In this document: positions 12,201 to 26,496 of the stretch, piece by piece
Layout of the letters: each line of letters begins with the position of its first letter
Position numbering within the stretch: position 1 is the stretch's first letter
Source: Hyposmocoma kahamanoa
Taxonomy: Eukaryota; Arthropoda; Insecta; Lepidoptera; Cosmopterigidae
Length of the DNA stretch: 64,000 bases
Reading direction: 5' to 3'
NCBI RefSeq assembly: GCF_003589595.1
Contig: NW_020653200.1
Location: forward strand, 10,205,455 to 10,269,454
Notes under the pieces: model-generated
Told to the model about the DNA's origin: nothing
The model's input: the letters and a program-made list of their open reading frames with translations, nothing else
The model's database searches: none
Program-made: the position numbers and the translations under genes

Positions 12201-15200
12201 TATATTATTTGTAGTATAAATGCATACACATTATTACATTCTAATAAAAAAATACAAAACACAAAAAACTAAGTCATTGTAAGACGATATAAAGCGCTTC
12301 AATTACTGGTCTTTGGTAACTCTGAAATTAATTCTATATCGTTTTATGTACCGTTACGATTAATTGTTACATGTATAAATTTCATTTCAATATGTTCAAT
12401 TATTAAGGCGCCAACACAGATGTGGTTGCTTAATAAAATGAGGGCGGAAACTTTGAAATTGAATACTGAAACATTTGTAAATTCGTTCTATATGTAAAAA
12501 TACTGTGAATTATTTTCTCACGAACTTATTTAAATTAGAATATAAGTAAATGCGTTATGGGATTTTAGAAATAGTTGTGTCCCTAACTCTTATAAAAAAA
12601 ACAATCCTCCTATTTCTTGTTTATGTGAAGGAGGTAACAAACTAGCAATAAGACCAGCTGTTGTACCTTACAATATGCATTTCTTGTTATTCAGTATCCT
12701 TATGTTGTATACATTGAATAATATTTATAAATATAATATTTGTATTAATAAATATAAACATAATTGACACGGGTAAAGAGGTTTGAAAACTTTAAATTAT
12801 ATCATGTGTTTCCGAAACAGATTTTTTATACCAAAGGTTTTCAATGAATGCTAACAATGTAAACTGCCCATCACGCCTACTGTTTCCTTAAAACCTATGC
12901 GTAGGTAGACTGTACTCGAATAATTTTTAGGCACCAACTTTATTTGGTGTAGGAAATGGATATACAGTTACATTTAGCATCCCATATGCCAATCATTTAT
13001 AATAATCGGTAAAAATTATACAAAACCAGTTCAAGGTTTACTAAGCAATGGGAAAGTTACGTCACTTAATTTTAATGCCACTTACTGCACATTGGACCGG
13101 TTTCAAACTTATAGTATGTAACGAGACCGGTGTTACATAACTTTGACGACACGCCGCTCTTTCACCCAAACGCACCATGTCTCCATAAAGTTCCTACATC
13201 AAAGTTTAATTCGATTCTTTGCAATGCCTTTGCAAAACCTCTGCAACGCATTTGCAAAAGGGAGTATTTAGTTCTAATTTTAGCGCTACAGTCTGATTGA
13301 CGTCTGTAGCAACGTAAGTATTATACGACCGCGTTTCATTCAGCGTTGGTTTCGAGACGAGGCGAGCGTAGAGTAGGATAGCTGTATCATGTTATTTGGT
13401 TGTGTAAATGACTGCAATTACTAAGTGCTGGAGATATTCAGGACACTGTAATAGAGTGCTAAAACATCTTAGTAATCTATGGAGTGCGGTAGCGAAGTCT
13501 CTGATTAGCAAGCGCACTACCTCTATCATCTATCTGAACACTATCAGTAGATATAGTATAGTAATACTGGGTATCCAATGTGAAGCTTGAATTCATGTTA
13601 GTGAATCATGATGTAGCTGCGGAAATGGATCTACCATCTTGCTTTACTTACTATCGTCACGAAACATTCAGATGTTTCGTGACGATAGTAAGTAAAGCAA
13701 GATGGTAGAGTACGGAAACCCAATTTCTTAATTAACGTCATTGTACTACTCTACTTTGTTATCTACATGATATATAAGTTATTAAAGTTATCTGAATCTA
13801 CAACGGACGTAAGGAATTATAGCGTTGTTTAAGTTTATTGTTTGAGAAATGTCGCAAAAGAGGAAACTGGACAAAAACAAACGGGTGCCGTTTCGAAAAT
13901 AATTATTACTTTTAGAGCATTTCTTCCCGTTTCCTTAAGGACTTTTCTGTGGAGCAAGGTCCTTTCTCTTAGAAAGTTCTGTTTAATAATGATTCCCGGG
14001 AGAACAAGTTCTTACGCTACACGCCTACGTGAAATTTAAGCCGTTCAGAAAAATTTATTACATGGACACAAAAAACTTTTTCTAGCTGGCTTAATGCCAT
14101 AAAAGTGATGATTCACTAATTTGGCTATTAGTGTAGTAAATAAAAATTTTCATTAGATTTGTGACCATACTGTTTCGGTTATATGATAACTACGGACATT
14201 GAAACAGTTTATCAAATCAGTCGTAAATATTCGTTTCATTCAAAAGTGCACCCCAGAAACTCAGTTAAAAAAAGAGATAATTATCAATCCAAATGTATTA
14301 TGAAATAATAATTATACGAGTATATACAATGTACCAAATATTAATTGTACGTTTGTTTCAGGCTCCAAAAATTTAGTACTATCCCCATTGACTTACAATT
14401 ATATCCCATATTAATCCATACTAGTATGTATGCGTCCGTTATATACGGGTTATCCTACGCGTATTACGGCTTCTGTTTCTGAGATATATTTGATTTTTTT
14501 TTAGTTGTTATTGACGCACATACTCATAGTCCCGCACTAGGGAAACCCTGTATCGCGGATACCATGGACACACACATAGGTAGACAACCACAAAATACAC
14601 CCAAACTTACGAGAGAAATAAATGTCGATCATGCAAATATTTATCCCGGCCGGCCTGGAAATCGAACCCGAGACCTCTGCGTGGTAGTCCAGCATGGTAA
14701 ACTTTAGGCCCCGGAAGCAGTTATTAAGTGGAAGGAAAGCCAATATCAAGTTATTATATTATACCAGTAACTCGTATAAAGTTTTGGAGCTGTCAATGTA
14801 CAAATGCATTTGCTAATATAGTCGGAAGTGTACAAGCAGTTAGATAACGTTAGGAAAATAGGGACAGTAGGGCAAATGTGTTAAGATAATTAAAACACGA
14901 ATTTTACGACTATAAATTTCTTATAAATCGTGTTACACCGGCTTAAACAACTTAAATTAAACTTGTGACTGTTCTCAATGAATAAGCTGTAACAGAGTTG
15001 TCTATCAAAAATCATCGTTAGTTACTGGTCTTCCCTAATTTTGTTATAGTATTTAGTTCGCAAACCGTACCGCCGTTGGAATCTGACCTACTTGTTAAAA
15101 ACAACGCATTACATTTTGATTAACTTTTGAGATATTCGTACCCTAAGTTTTTTCTACGAAAAAATTCAATTACACTGACTTTGCTTAAATATTAAAACTA

Positions 15201-18200
15201 AAACTAAATAAGGTATAAAAAACCGCTTATAACCAGTTGTAGACCTCATTTCGTTAATTTCATACTTTTTTTGTTATAATACCAAGTGACGAGACGAATA
15301 AGTCGTGCGCCTGGTGGTAAACGACACGTCTGTCCATAACACTTACGGTGCCACTCAGAGCTTTAAATCGTAACGATCTTAGGGGCACTGTCACAGCGGC
15401 TGCCACACTGAGACATAAGTTGACAAGTCCCATGTGCCTGTAATTTCACAAGCACCCTTACTCTTTCAAACTGGAACGTAATAATGCTCACATTATTGCT
15501 TGGCAGCAGAAATAGGCAAGGGGCAGTTCCATAGACGATCTCTTTCACAAGTAGCTCTACTGCTACTAAAACATGTTTCACATTATAAGACATGTTAATA
15601 ACTCAATTTCGCTAAAAATGTAAAATAAGGACAGCAGAAATATAATCCGCGAGACATTGGTTATATCTGAGAGATATTGTGCTGCCAAAGATATTATTTA
15701 GCATTTCAGGGTGGAGCCTTGAGAGTTCCGCGTATACTGGATGCAGTTGGCGCATTAAATAGCGTGTACTCTTGGAGCTACATTATAAATTGTAAATTTT
15801 AATAAACAATAGTTATCGCGCTCAACTACGGTACATTCGTTTGTCGTATTAATCAGAACGCGAGTGGTATTTGAATATAATTTGAATTTTATATATCGTC
15901 AAGTTGGTTTTGAAAATGAATAGTGATTAAAAGTAAAAGGGATCTGTGAAATATATGTATATTATGTTACTAATTCGGATTGTGCAAAATGTGAGCTACA
16001 GTAATAAAATCGTATTGCTATTTTGTACGAGTACACTTGTAAAAAAAATATTCATATTTCATAACAATTCTTCTTTGTAGAGCAAACGTCTGAGGGGACT
16101 TCGCTAGCCTTACAGCTCAGAAAACTTCACTTTCTTCAGAAAAGTTTGTTTCCGAAAAAATTGAAATTTGCTGTGGCTTTACTATCGAAGTTATAACTTT
16201 GTGTTTCTTAACTTTTAAACTAAGTAACGCTATAATTATTAAATACCAAGATCGAGCACAAACAAAAATTCTATCGACGCAACAGAACTCGAGCCTGTTA
16301 TAGTAATTATAGTAAACTAATGGAGTTATTTCTCATAAATAAAAACAAATTAATAATAATAAGTAACGCTAGTCTGCTGCGCAGGAGGCCCTTTGGTGGT
16401 CTATATGAATCTTTCCATACTATAACTATTTTGAAACATCGTGATACTTGCCCGAGAACGATAAAAGAACCGCTCTTTAGTGAAGACCCATGTGCAGCAG
16501 TGGAACGTATTTGCCTTGATGATGAATAACGAATAAAATTCAATTAAAGTTAACGACTAACGAGCTATTAGAAAATCTGACTACTAAACTAGGTTCAGCC
16601 AATAAATTACACGTTCTGTTACACACAAATTGAATATAAATATTTAACGGAGGTTAGGTAGACATTTCCTGTTTTGCCATGATTTTACAAAAAATGAATA
16701 AATACAATGTGAAATGTATGTTCGTCGTTAAGTAATATTTTAGCATTGCTATTAGGCGCTTGAATACCGTTCATATTTTACGAGTATATTGAAGAAGCCG
16801 CGGTGGCCTAATGGTTTGTTTGACCTAGCGCTTCTCAAGAAAAGGATCGTGTTCAAATCTGAAATTACACCTCTGCGTTTTTCAAAATTTATGTGCGTAA
16901 ATTTCGCATCTGAAGTTCCATTATCATCACTATCAACCTATTTACAAGTCTCACTGCTGGACATGGGTCTCCATTCAGTAGTCCGCCAGTCTGGTTGGGG
17001 ACTTCACACGTTTTCCGAGTTGTGAACCTTCTTCATCGTGCTTAACTATGTTTTAATCCACCGAAGAGCTCATGGTAATTTTCAAATTTAATTTCGCATA
17101 TTAAATTCCGCGAAATTCAGAGCCTCTGCTTGAGGCATTAGGTCAAACCAATAAACTACTAGGGCTTTTTGAACTAGAAATTTACCATGAGCTTTTCAGC
17201 GGAAGAAAATGTCGAGAGGAAATATCACTCGTCTGCAAAGCATATTAATGATGTAAGTGAAGTTCACAATCCGCATTGGACCCGCGTGGGAACCATAGCC
17301 CAAGCCTTGAGAAGAGGCATGTGCCCAGCAGTGGGACTATACAGGGCTAACCACGTCGAAATACAAAGCTAGTACTACCCACTCCAAAATTAGAAATGTT
17401 TAGAGAAAGCCCACTTTATAGATGTACATATATAATAAACACCAGACTCCCCTAAGATAGAAGTAAATGAGATTACATTCAAAACCAAATTAAAGCCTAG
17501 GAAATGAAAGTATTTTTCCGGATTTAAATCGAATATATTTATTATTCAAACAAACTAACGGTTCGGGCCCTTTACAGGTCCCATGATCTGTAAAGGGCCT
17601 AAGAACTCGACAAACTAAAGTCTCTTCTGATAAATGGGAGCAGCAGTAGAGCTTGTTGTGAAAGAGTACGTCCAGGGAAGTACTGCCATCGTACCTGTTT
17701 CTGCCGCCAAGCAGTAATGTTAGCATTACTGCGTTCCGGTTTTGAAGAGTGCTGGTGAAATTATAGGCACATGGGACTTGTCAACTTACGTCTGACGGGC
17801 GCAGTGGCGGTGGCCCACGGATCTTTGAGATTTAAAGCTCTGAATGGCACTGCAACTGTTATGAACAGGCGCGTAGCTTACCTGCAGGTGCACGATTCGT
17901 TCGTCCTGTCACTTGATATTATAAAAAAAAAACTCCAGGGAGAGAGACTTCATGGACTCTCCTATAAGATGATGTGAAAGAAGTGATGTGAACGCTTGAA
18001 GTCTTCCATAACGTAATGTGACTATTTTAAGAACCTTTAGTTTGTGTTCTGTTTTTGTTAATTAGTCGAGATTATTATTAATTTGCTACACCCCAACGGG
18101 CTTTGTTTTTCTTAATAATTACCTTTATAATGCCTGTACTAAAATTGTTTGCAATATAATTATTTATTATTATTTTATTTATATGATCCGAGTTCCAGCA

Positions 18201-21200
18201 TTCTGGATTTTCGTCTGTCGTCGGATCGCAACGTCACGGAACAAAGTCAACGTCAAAGTCAAAGATAATTTATTCCATTGGTAAAATAAATTTACACCTG
18301 AAAACGTCACATTTAAGCTACTCCCAGAGAAGAACAACCAAGAAACTCTAGGGATTGCTCTTTTCGAAATAAACTTCAACGCTATGGAATACACTTTGAA
18401 TCCAATTTGTGTGGATTCTGGAGCCGTGTCGTCTTTCCATACATCTTTATCTAATACGTAGTCTTCAATTTTGTCATATGACTTTTCGATCACAATATTT
18501 TTAATGTAGTTTTACAACTTAGGAAATGATAAACTTAATATATGCTCCGGAATCTTATTGTAAAAACGTATTCAATTCCCCATAAAAGAGTTGTTTACCG
18601 TGGTTAAACGAAATCGTGGTACAATGAGTTTGGACTTAACTCGTAGATTAATATTGTGCATATCTTCTTTCTTATTGATATTATGTAATTTTTACGGGCA
18701 TATAAAATATTTGAGTAAATGTACTGTGATGCCACAGTCATGACACCAGTCTCCGTAAACTTTTCTCTGAGAGAAACCCGGGAGCCTAGACGGTACACAG
18801 AACGAATCGCTCGTTTTTGCAATACAAATATGGTTTGAATATCTGCCGCTTTACCCCAAATGAGAATCCCGTAAGACATTATACTATGGAAGTAACTAAA
18901 GTAAACTAGTCTAGCAGTACTAACATCGGTAAGCTCATACAATCGTATTCTGCGGACTGCGTATGCAGCAGAGCTCAATCTGCAGGCCAGGGAAGATAGA
19001 TGTGGAAACCATTGAAGTCTAAAGTTACTCCCAAGAAGACTGCTTTATTAACAAGGTGTAACTTTTCTCCGTTTATTTCTATTCTTGAACTAGACGATTT
19101 TACGTTAGGTAATTCAAATTTAACACATTTTGTCTTCTTGGCATTAAGCAATAAATTGTTAGTATTAAACCAATAAACTACCTCAGAGAGGGTAACATTA
19201 ATATCGTCATACTTAATGTCATGTCTGTCTGTTTTAAAAATCAAGGATGTGTCATCAGCAAACAATACTGTTTCGCAATGGTCCTTAACTAAGAATGGCA
19301 GGTCATCAATATAAATCAGAAATAAGAAAGGTCCAAGTATTGAGCCCTGCGTAATATCCATTTTTACCGTAATGTTCCAGCTTATTAATAAGAGTAATAT
19401 GGTCAACGCAATCAAATGCCTTTGAGAGGTCATAGACAACACCAATAGCGTGCTGGGACCTTTCCCAAGCATCAAAGATGTGTTTTAGTAACGCTACCCT
19501 TGCATCGCTAGTCGATCTACCAAATAGGCTTAGGTGGTGACAGGAGCAAGACATCGACTGATAGGTGGTCGAGGATGGGCAAAAGAAGCGTCGGGCGCCC
19601 TGTTGCCAGATGGGTCGACAACATAGTTAGTACGCGTCGCGGGGCGGCAATGGACGCGGCTAGCACACGACTGTGGTGGACAGGAAAAACTTCGGGAGGC
19701 CTATATCCAGCAGTGGGTGAAATCAGGCTGTGGATTATGATGATGACGATTTTATTTCCAGTTTAAAAAACCGAGTTTATCTACGTAATCTTGAAACTTT
19801 GGCGAAGAAAGGAAAACGGCTGAACCAAATTTTGTACATTTGTAACTTACTCGGTATCTTTGAAAAATAAATGTTATTATCAGATAGGTAGAGCGTTCTT
19901 ACTTAACCTTCAAAGAAGAAACACACAGAGGGTATAACGCTTCTGTCTGAAATCCCGGAATGATTAAAAAATAAAACACAAAAAAATGTTTAACTCTTCT
20001 TCAAATATATAAATGTCGAACAGGCCCAAATAATATCTCGCGAACTAGAACTAAATATACATTATGAGAGCCTTTTCATTTGCCTGCATTAAAAGACGAA
20101 AGAGAAAGCGCCAACTATTTTGTTTTTGATTTTTTTATGTGCGTCCAATCTGCTATGCAATCTGTTATGTGCTTCTACAAGTATGATATAATAACTTCTA
20201 ATTATTATACCTACTTGCTATTACGCAATAAGCTGACAACTCTGTCTACTGTGATTAGAAAACGGTTATAACAGTCATATGTTACATTTTGCAGCACACG
20301 AAGTAAGTGTACCATGCAAAAATATACAAGAGTGGAGCGCAGGAAAGTTGTGTTTTAATAATCAAAGGAATCAAAGTAAGCGGCGTGGAAACATCAAAAT
20401 AACGAAATACTTATTATAATGTTCACTTTTGATTTTATACACGAACCTCTCCCCTCTGCCACCTTACCTATTTCAGCCGCCAAGATGTATGAGATGTTAT
20501 TTTTATTGATTTTTCTTATTATTTTGTTACAATGTGTGGGTATTTGACCTCTAACTCATCTGATTTTAATGTAACAGTTTCTTCTTCCAATTCTTTATAG
20601 AGAATTTCGCCGTTCAATCGTCATGTATCTTGGACTTAGAACATACAGAAAGCAATACCAATTAGTTATTCACATTTACATCAATATGGTGCACCTAATA
20701 AGCCCTCAATTAAGAAACTGAACACATAGAAATTTCATGTTTGGTTAGGTAGTATTTTGATTTACTTTTGGATTTCGTTAAGTGTTTTCTTGAGGTATTG
20801 TTTTTCTAATGGGGCTGATATGTCCAATAAAGATTAAAGCCACTAAATAAATAAAGAGTAAAAAGACACCAGAGATATAGATATTTAAATTTTGTGTCAT
20901 GAGACTACGGTACACCTATAATAAAAAGTAGAAAGATGAGTGTTGAGCAAATAAATAGAATTAGGCATTCATTTTACTACGCTGAGGAGATGTGTAAATA
21001 AAGATATCGTTTCGGTTATTTCTTCCTGCCTGTTGAAGTGGAAAAATGGGAGTAGAAACACAAATAAGAAACCAATAACACGATACGGCAAAAGTATCCT
21101 TTATGAAATATTTCCTTTTTGAGCCATTTTTTTTTAATCAATCGATTTTATGATCGGGGGTAGATACTTTTTAAAAAGTAACAAAATTTTGAACATTTAA

Positions 21201-24200
21201 ACCGCTTAGTGCCACATTTTTTTTTTCTTATTTATGTAAATGTGGATAAAATTAATATTTAACTCTAATTATTTTACACATTTTTATTGTTGAGTTTTGC
21301 AAAGTCTAAAAGATTTTGCTAGCGAGTACGTATTAGATTGAAAGTATGTGTAGCAGGTGTATCTAGTTGACGTGAAAGCGACCAGTTAAGGTGTTGTTAT
21401 CACATTGCTCATTAGGTGCAGCGTAGATTCCGATACGTCAACATTTAGATTATTCAACGCAAGAAAATCTATATAGATGTACTGTTCAGAATTCTGTTGT
21501 CACATCTCCTACGCTCATCACTCATGTGCGAGTCTTTTAATTTCTTCTGAAAACAAATTGAAATCCGTTGTGATAGTGATATTTAAGCTCTTCGTGCTAA
21601 CTTTAAACCGGGGATTTGTTGTCAAATATAAAAAGAAATAGTAGATTGTAAGACAAGTGCATAAAACGCGTCATTTTGCCCGAGACGAGTATATCCGAGT
21701 GGATACTTAAGTCGAGGGTAAAATGGGTTTTATGAACGAATTATACACTCTGCTATTCACTTCGATTGCGAGGAAATTAAATAGCAATATTACAAATAAA
21801 CGATTATTTAATTAAAATTGAATGTAAAATTACAACAATTAGCCATATTTAATGTGATGATTTTTTTATTTTATGCACTAGAATGTAAAATCATATTTTA
21901 TGCAGCCTACATCCAGGATAAATACGAACTTTAAGGGCATGAGAAGTGAAAACGATACTGTATTGATAAAGACTTCTATGGGCGTTTATTTTAGGTCCAT
22001 TTTTGTGTATGTTATAAAAACTTTATCCACATATGTTTACAAGTGGTCATAAAGGTTAAGTTACGTACATTTATAAAACAACTTTTCTTGGCTTTTACAA
22101 GAAATTAAGTGATACTTGCAATAACGGATGATAACGAGAACTTTTAGTAAGAGGTTTATCTTCTATTCTATTTTTAAAAAGAAGGATGGCTTCTCTTTTA
22201 GAATTTTGCCAAAAGGTTTTTCTTGTCTTGTTCCAGTTCATACTAGAAAAGACAATTGCCATNNNNNNNNNNCGATTGTATCTATGGAATCGCGCGTTTG
22301 AATCGCTGCTTAAAGTCACAAGTGTGTGCAAAGGTAGACGATAAGCCTACTGCATCGCTTTTGCATCGCTACTACAAGTCGCCGCGTGTAACCGCTTTAA
22401 GAGCTGGTGACATTACAGGCACATGGGACTTGTCAACTTATGTCAAGGTGCCCCTAAAACGTTTTAATTTTTAATCCTTAGTAGTAGAACATTAAACATA
22501 TATATGTATGTTTAATGTTCTACTTCTAATGATCTTCGAATGAATGAAGCTCATTTTTCGCAATTAATATTAATTAGCATGTGCTAATTAAATATTAATT
22601 GCGTAAAGTGAGCTGTGAGGCTAATTAATGATAAAAGTTATCGATATTTGATTTTCTATCATAATGATTACGATTTGCTGGAAAGCTTTAACTTAATTAT
22701 AATAACGCACGTTACATACGTAAGCGCAGGTGATGTGATAGTGGAAGTCAATAATACAACTTCTTTAGTTTTATTTGTTTATCATTTTTAAACTATCCGG
22801 AGGATGACTGTAAAATGCCAAACAGTACGATATGAAAATATTAATTAAACGCTTCAAATAAAAATATTGTGTTAAATACTAGAAAGTAAAACTAGGATTA
22901 AATTATATAACAAAAATTGGGTCCCCATGGCAAAGTGCCCAAGATCCTGGCAGCGTTCCCCCTTTGTATGGCTATGCTAATGCGTTGGGCAATGTAGCTG
23001 CCGGCCCTTGCGAATATTATATAGTTACATGGTTATTCGAGTAATTGGTCATAAATTTGAAAAGTGCAAAAATGCATTACCATTTTAAAGATTCTTAAAA
23101 ATTCCCACGAACAATATTATGAAGTTAGTTCCAAGAGTAGATAGCCTGCAAAATACAAACATTTTTTCCGTTTAACATTTTCCGCAATTTCCGTGTGACA
23201 TTTTTAATTTTATTTTTCGTAAAATAAACATTGGAGTACCGAGTAATTATAAAATTAATTGAAAAATAAATCTGAAGAAAAATTATGAGGTGTATTTTGA
23301 ACGGGAAAATCCAAAAATTCAAATAAAAAGTACGGTAAAAGCTTTTAGATGTTCATTCGGTGGGGCGGTCGATAACATGTGGCTTCATCATCATCATTTT
23401 AGCCGAAAGACTTCAATTTCTGGATATAGCCTTTAACAAAGAGAGTCGCCGCTAGAATCGGTCTTCCGTTACTCGCAACCAACTTACGTCTTTTTATCAG
23501 TAATTAATTATGTCATTAATTCCCACTCTAATCAAACTTTACAAAACTTAACCTAACACGCCCATATACCTACAACAGTGGAATAAACATGCTACTGTCT
23601 TAATAGTGAAATGGATGAATTTGAATTGGACTTAAGTTAAGGTTGCTAAAAATCTATAAACGTTGACACTGATTTGCGTAGGGCCTTTCATCACTTTTTC
23701 AGCTAAAATAAAAAAGGAAGTACTCGTAAAATTGTACATGAGATTATCAAATCAATAAAAACAATGACCAAAAATTGGTCATCATGTGATTAAACTAAAT
23801 TGTCAATATTCAATAGGTACATAAATTTTACACACAAATTTTCAATCCTTCAAGCATTCGTATAGTCTCGTCTTGAAGGAAGACAACTTTTTAATGACAT
23901 ACCTACATATGTAATATTTACTTTCTATTAGTTATGGCTCTCCATCAGCTAATCAAAGGCTCTTTGCTGACCCCTCCGCTTTCCAGTTCCAACTGGCCGC
24001 AGTTCCAACAATTTTATTTTTAATAAATTCAAAATTGCATTCATCTCCTGATTTCTAATTTCTCCATTGAGTGTCAGCTTTACACCGGTTTAATTAAATT
24101 TGGCAATTTACTTACATATCGAGTTCTTAGGTTTTCGCGATTGTTACACATAGGAAATAAAACTATTTTTCCGGATTTAAATCGCGTATATTTGTTTAAT

Positions 24201-26464
24201 CAAACAAACCGACGATTCGGGCCCTTTACAGGTCCCATGGTCACAGTTGACTGAGGTGGTACAGTCTTCAACCAGTTATGTCTAATATTGATGCAAAACA
24301 CCCTTTTTTTTTTCACTATAGTTACAATAGTTATTAATTAAATACCTTATTTTTAATTTTACAAAGAAAACATTCCAATTTACGCTACATTAAGTTTTAC
24401 AAATTATTTTATTGCATGAATTTTTATTAAGTTCAATTTATTATTAATTAATAATAGAAATTAGAATAAACTAAAACATATTAATTAGTACTGCAGTCTT
24501 ATGTCTGTTTGGGATTTTTCATTAGAGGAAATACTGGACTTTACTTACAGTTTCTTTAATTTAAGTGTCTAAAGTAACACGTTTGGTAAAACGTCACAAT
24601 AATTAATATTTACATGCCTTCAAGGTTACTCGAAACTTGGAGTGATAAGAATAATAAAATCGGTTCAATTGTACACATAGCATCATGTAATTGAGAATTT
24701 GTTCTATCTGAGATCGCTGTACGAAAGAAAGCCTGCAGAGTGGGGACAAAGATGGTGACCACTTCGCTGCGCCTGGGCAGTGTGTGCTTGGTACGTGGTG
24801 GCGCGGGCGCGCTTCAACAGGTTCACTTTCGAGATCGAACGTCTGACTTCGTAAGTGTTAATTGTGCGTGCTTTAATACTTAGGTATCTCAGTGATTATA
24901 TTATAAGACGGTGTGAAAATATTGGTAGGATGTAATTATTTATGTGATACCTCGTTATAAGATATTATTTTTGTTTGGTAATCTAGTTTTTTGCGTAGCG
25001 ATTTTGATGGTCGTAGAATTTAGTACAACATGCTTTGCGAATTTTTGACTATTCAAATTTATTAATAATTAATAATGTTAAAGCAGTATTAGATATAGAA
25101 AATGTTCTAAGAGTGTGGCTCAGACGGTAATTTCTTTTTTACATTATTAATATATTACTCGTACTATCTACTTTTGTACAGAAAATATTATTAAATTAAA
25201 GACTAACGTTTTAAAAAGGGTTTAATTTAGATTTTGAATGAAATATACAAGACATAATCTTTAATAAAATTTAACATTTGAAAAATATACCAAGAGTTCT
25301 CGTGAGATCTCATAATTTTCATCACAGGGCACACTGTTAATAAAATTGTTAGACGGCTTCGCAATATGCCATTGTAATAAAACGCAACCTCACAACAATC
25401 ACGTAGACATTAGTTAAAAAAGCACAGTATTATTTATAATAATTCCTATGAAAACATAAAAGCAAATAATCAGTTACCGTATCTTAATAGATAAAAAATT
25501 TGACAGAAAACCGCAATAATTTGAAATATGGCTCATTAATGAAATTATTATACTTACAACTTCTTTATAAAATAAAAACCGACCTCAAAAGTTCGTAGAA
25601 TTACATCGATTTGTCAAGTTTTATTGTAATCGGTTACCGAAAAATGCGCATGAGGTTCAAATTTAAATGGGACCAACACTGAGGTACCTCCTTTTCAACA
25701 AATAAGAATCATCGAAATCCGTTCACAAATAGTAATAAGTAATCGCGAAACATACATTAAAAAAATACAGTAGAATTGAGAATCCCTCCTTTTTTGAAGT
25801 CGGTTAAAAATAAAAGAAATAATGCTTTAAATCTTAGCACGGCACAGAGGCTACGGTCGGTAAATAATTACCTTTCGTGACCATCGCAACATTCAATGAC
25901 CATAACTTGGCAGTAAGGGAGACACCACATTATAATAACAATAATGCACACACTCATAGCCCTGCACTAGGGAACCCTGTAATGCGAGTGCCATGGGAAC
26001 ACACATAGACAACCGCAAATACACCCAAACTGACAAAAGAAATAAATGTAGGCCAAACAAATATTTCTCCCGGAATGGGAGTTCAACCCGGGGACCTCCG
26101 CGTGGCAGGGGAACTACTGCCACCTTACTGATTTCTGCCAAGCTGCTCACATTAGTGAGCATTACTGTGTTCCAGTTTTGAAGGGTAAGGGTGCTGGTGA
26201 AATTACAGACACATGGGACTTGTCAACTTATGTCTCAGCATGACGGGCGCAGTGGCAGTGTCCCTCAAATCTTTGCGATTTAAAACTCTGAATGGCAGTA
26301 TATGGACGGGCGTGTCGCTTACCCCCAGGGGTTCCGTCACTTAGTGTTATTAATTTTTATAAATTTCAGTGTACGGTAAAACCTAAACTGGTTTTTGTGA
26401 CACTGTACAGTTTATGTAAAAAAATGTAAATTATGTTTTAATAAAAAAAAAAAAAAAAAAAAAA

Positions 26465-26496
<32 letters not shown>

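Noticed and set aside
16796..16870. Possible functional tRNA genes at SINE heads (also 334-420, 46966-47050, 52699-52760, 58021-58105)
   Set aside because: Boxes A and B are present but the cloverleaf stems are poor and each head runs into a repeated body, so these are SINEs.
22095..22474. Open frames crossing the N gap
   Set aside because: They include undetermined bases; not evidence of coding.
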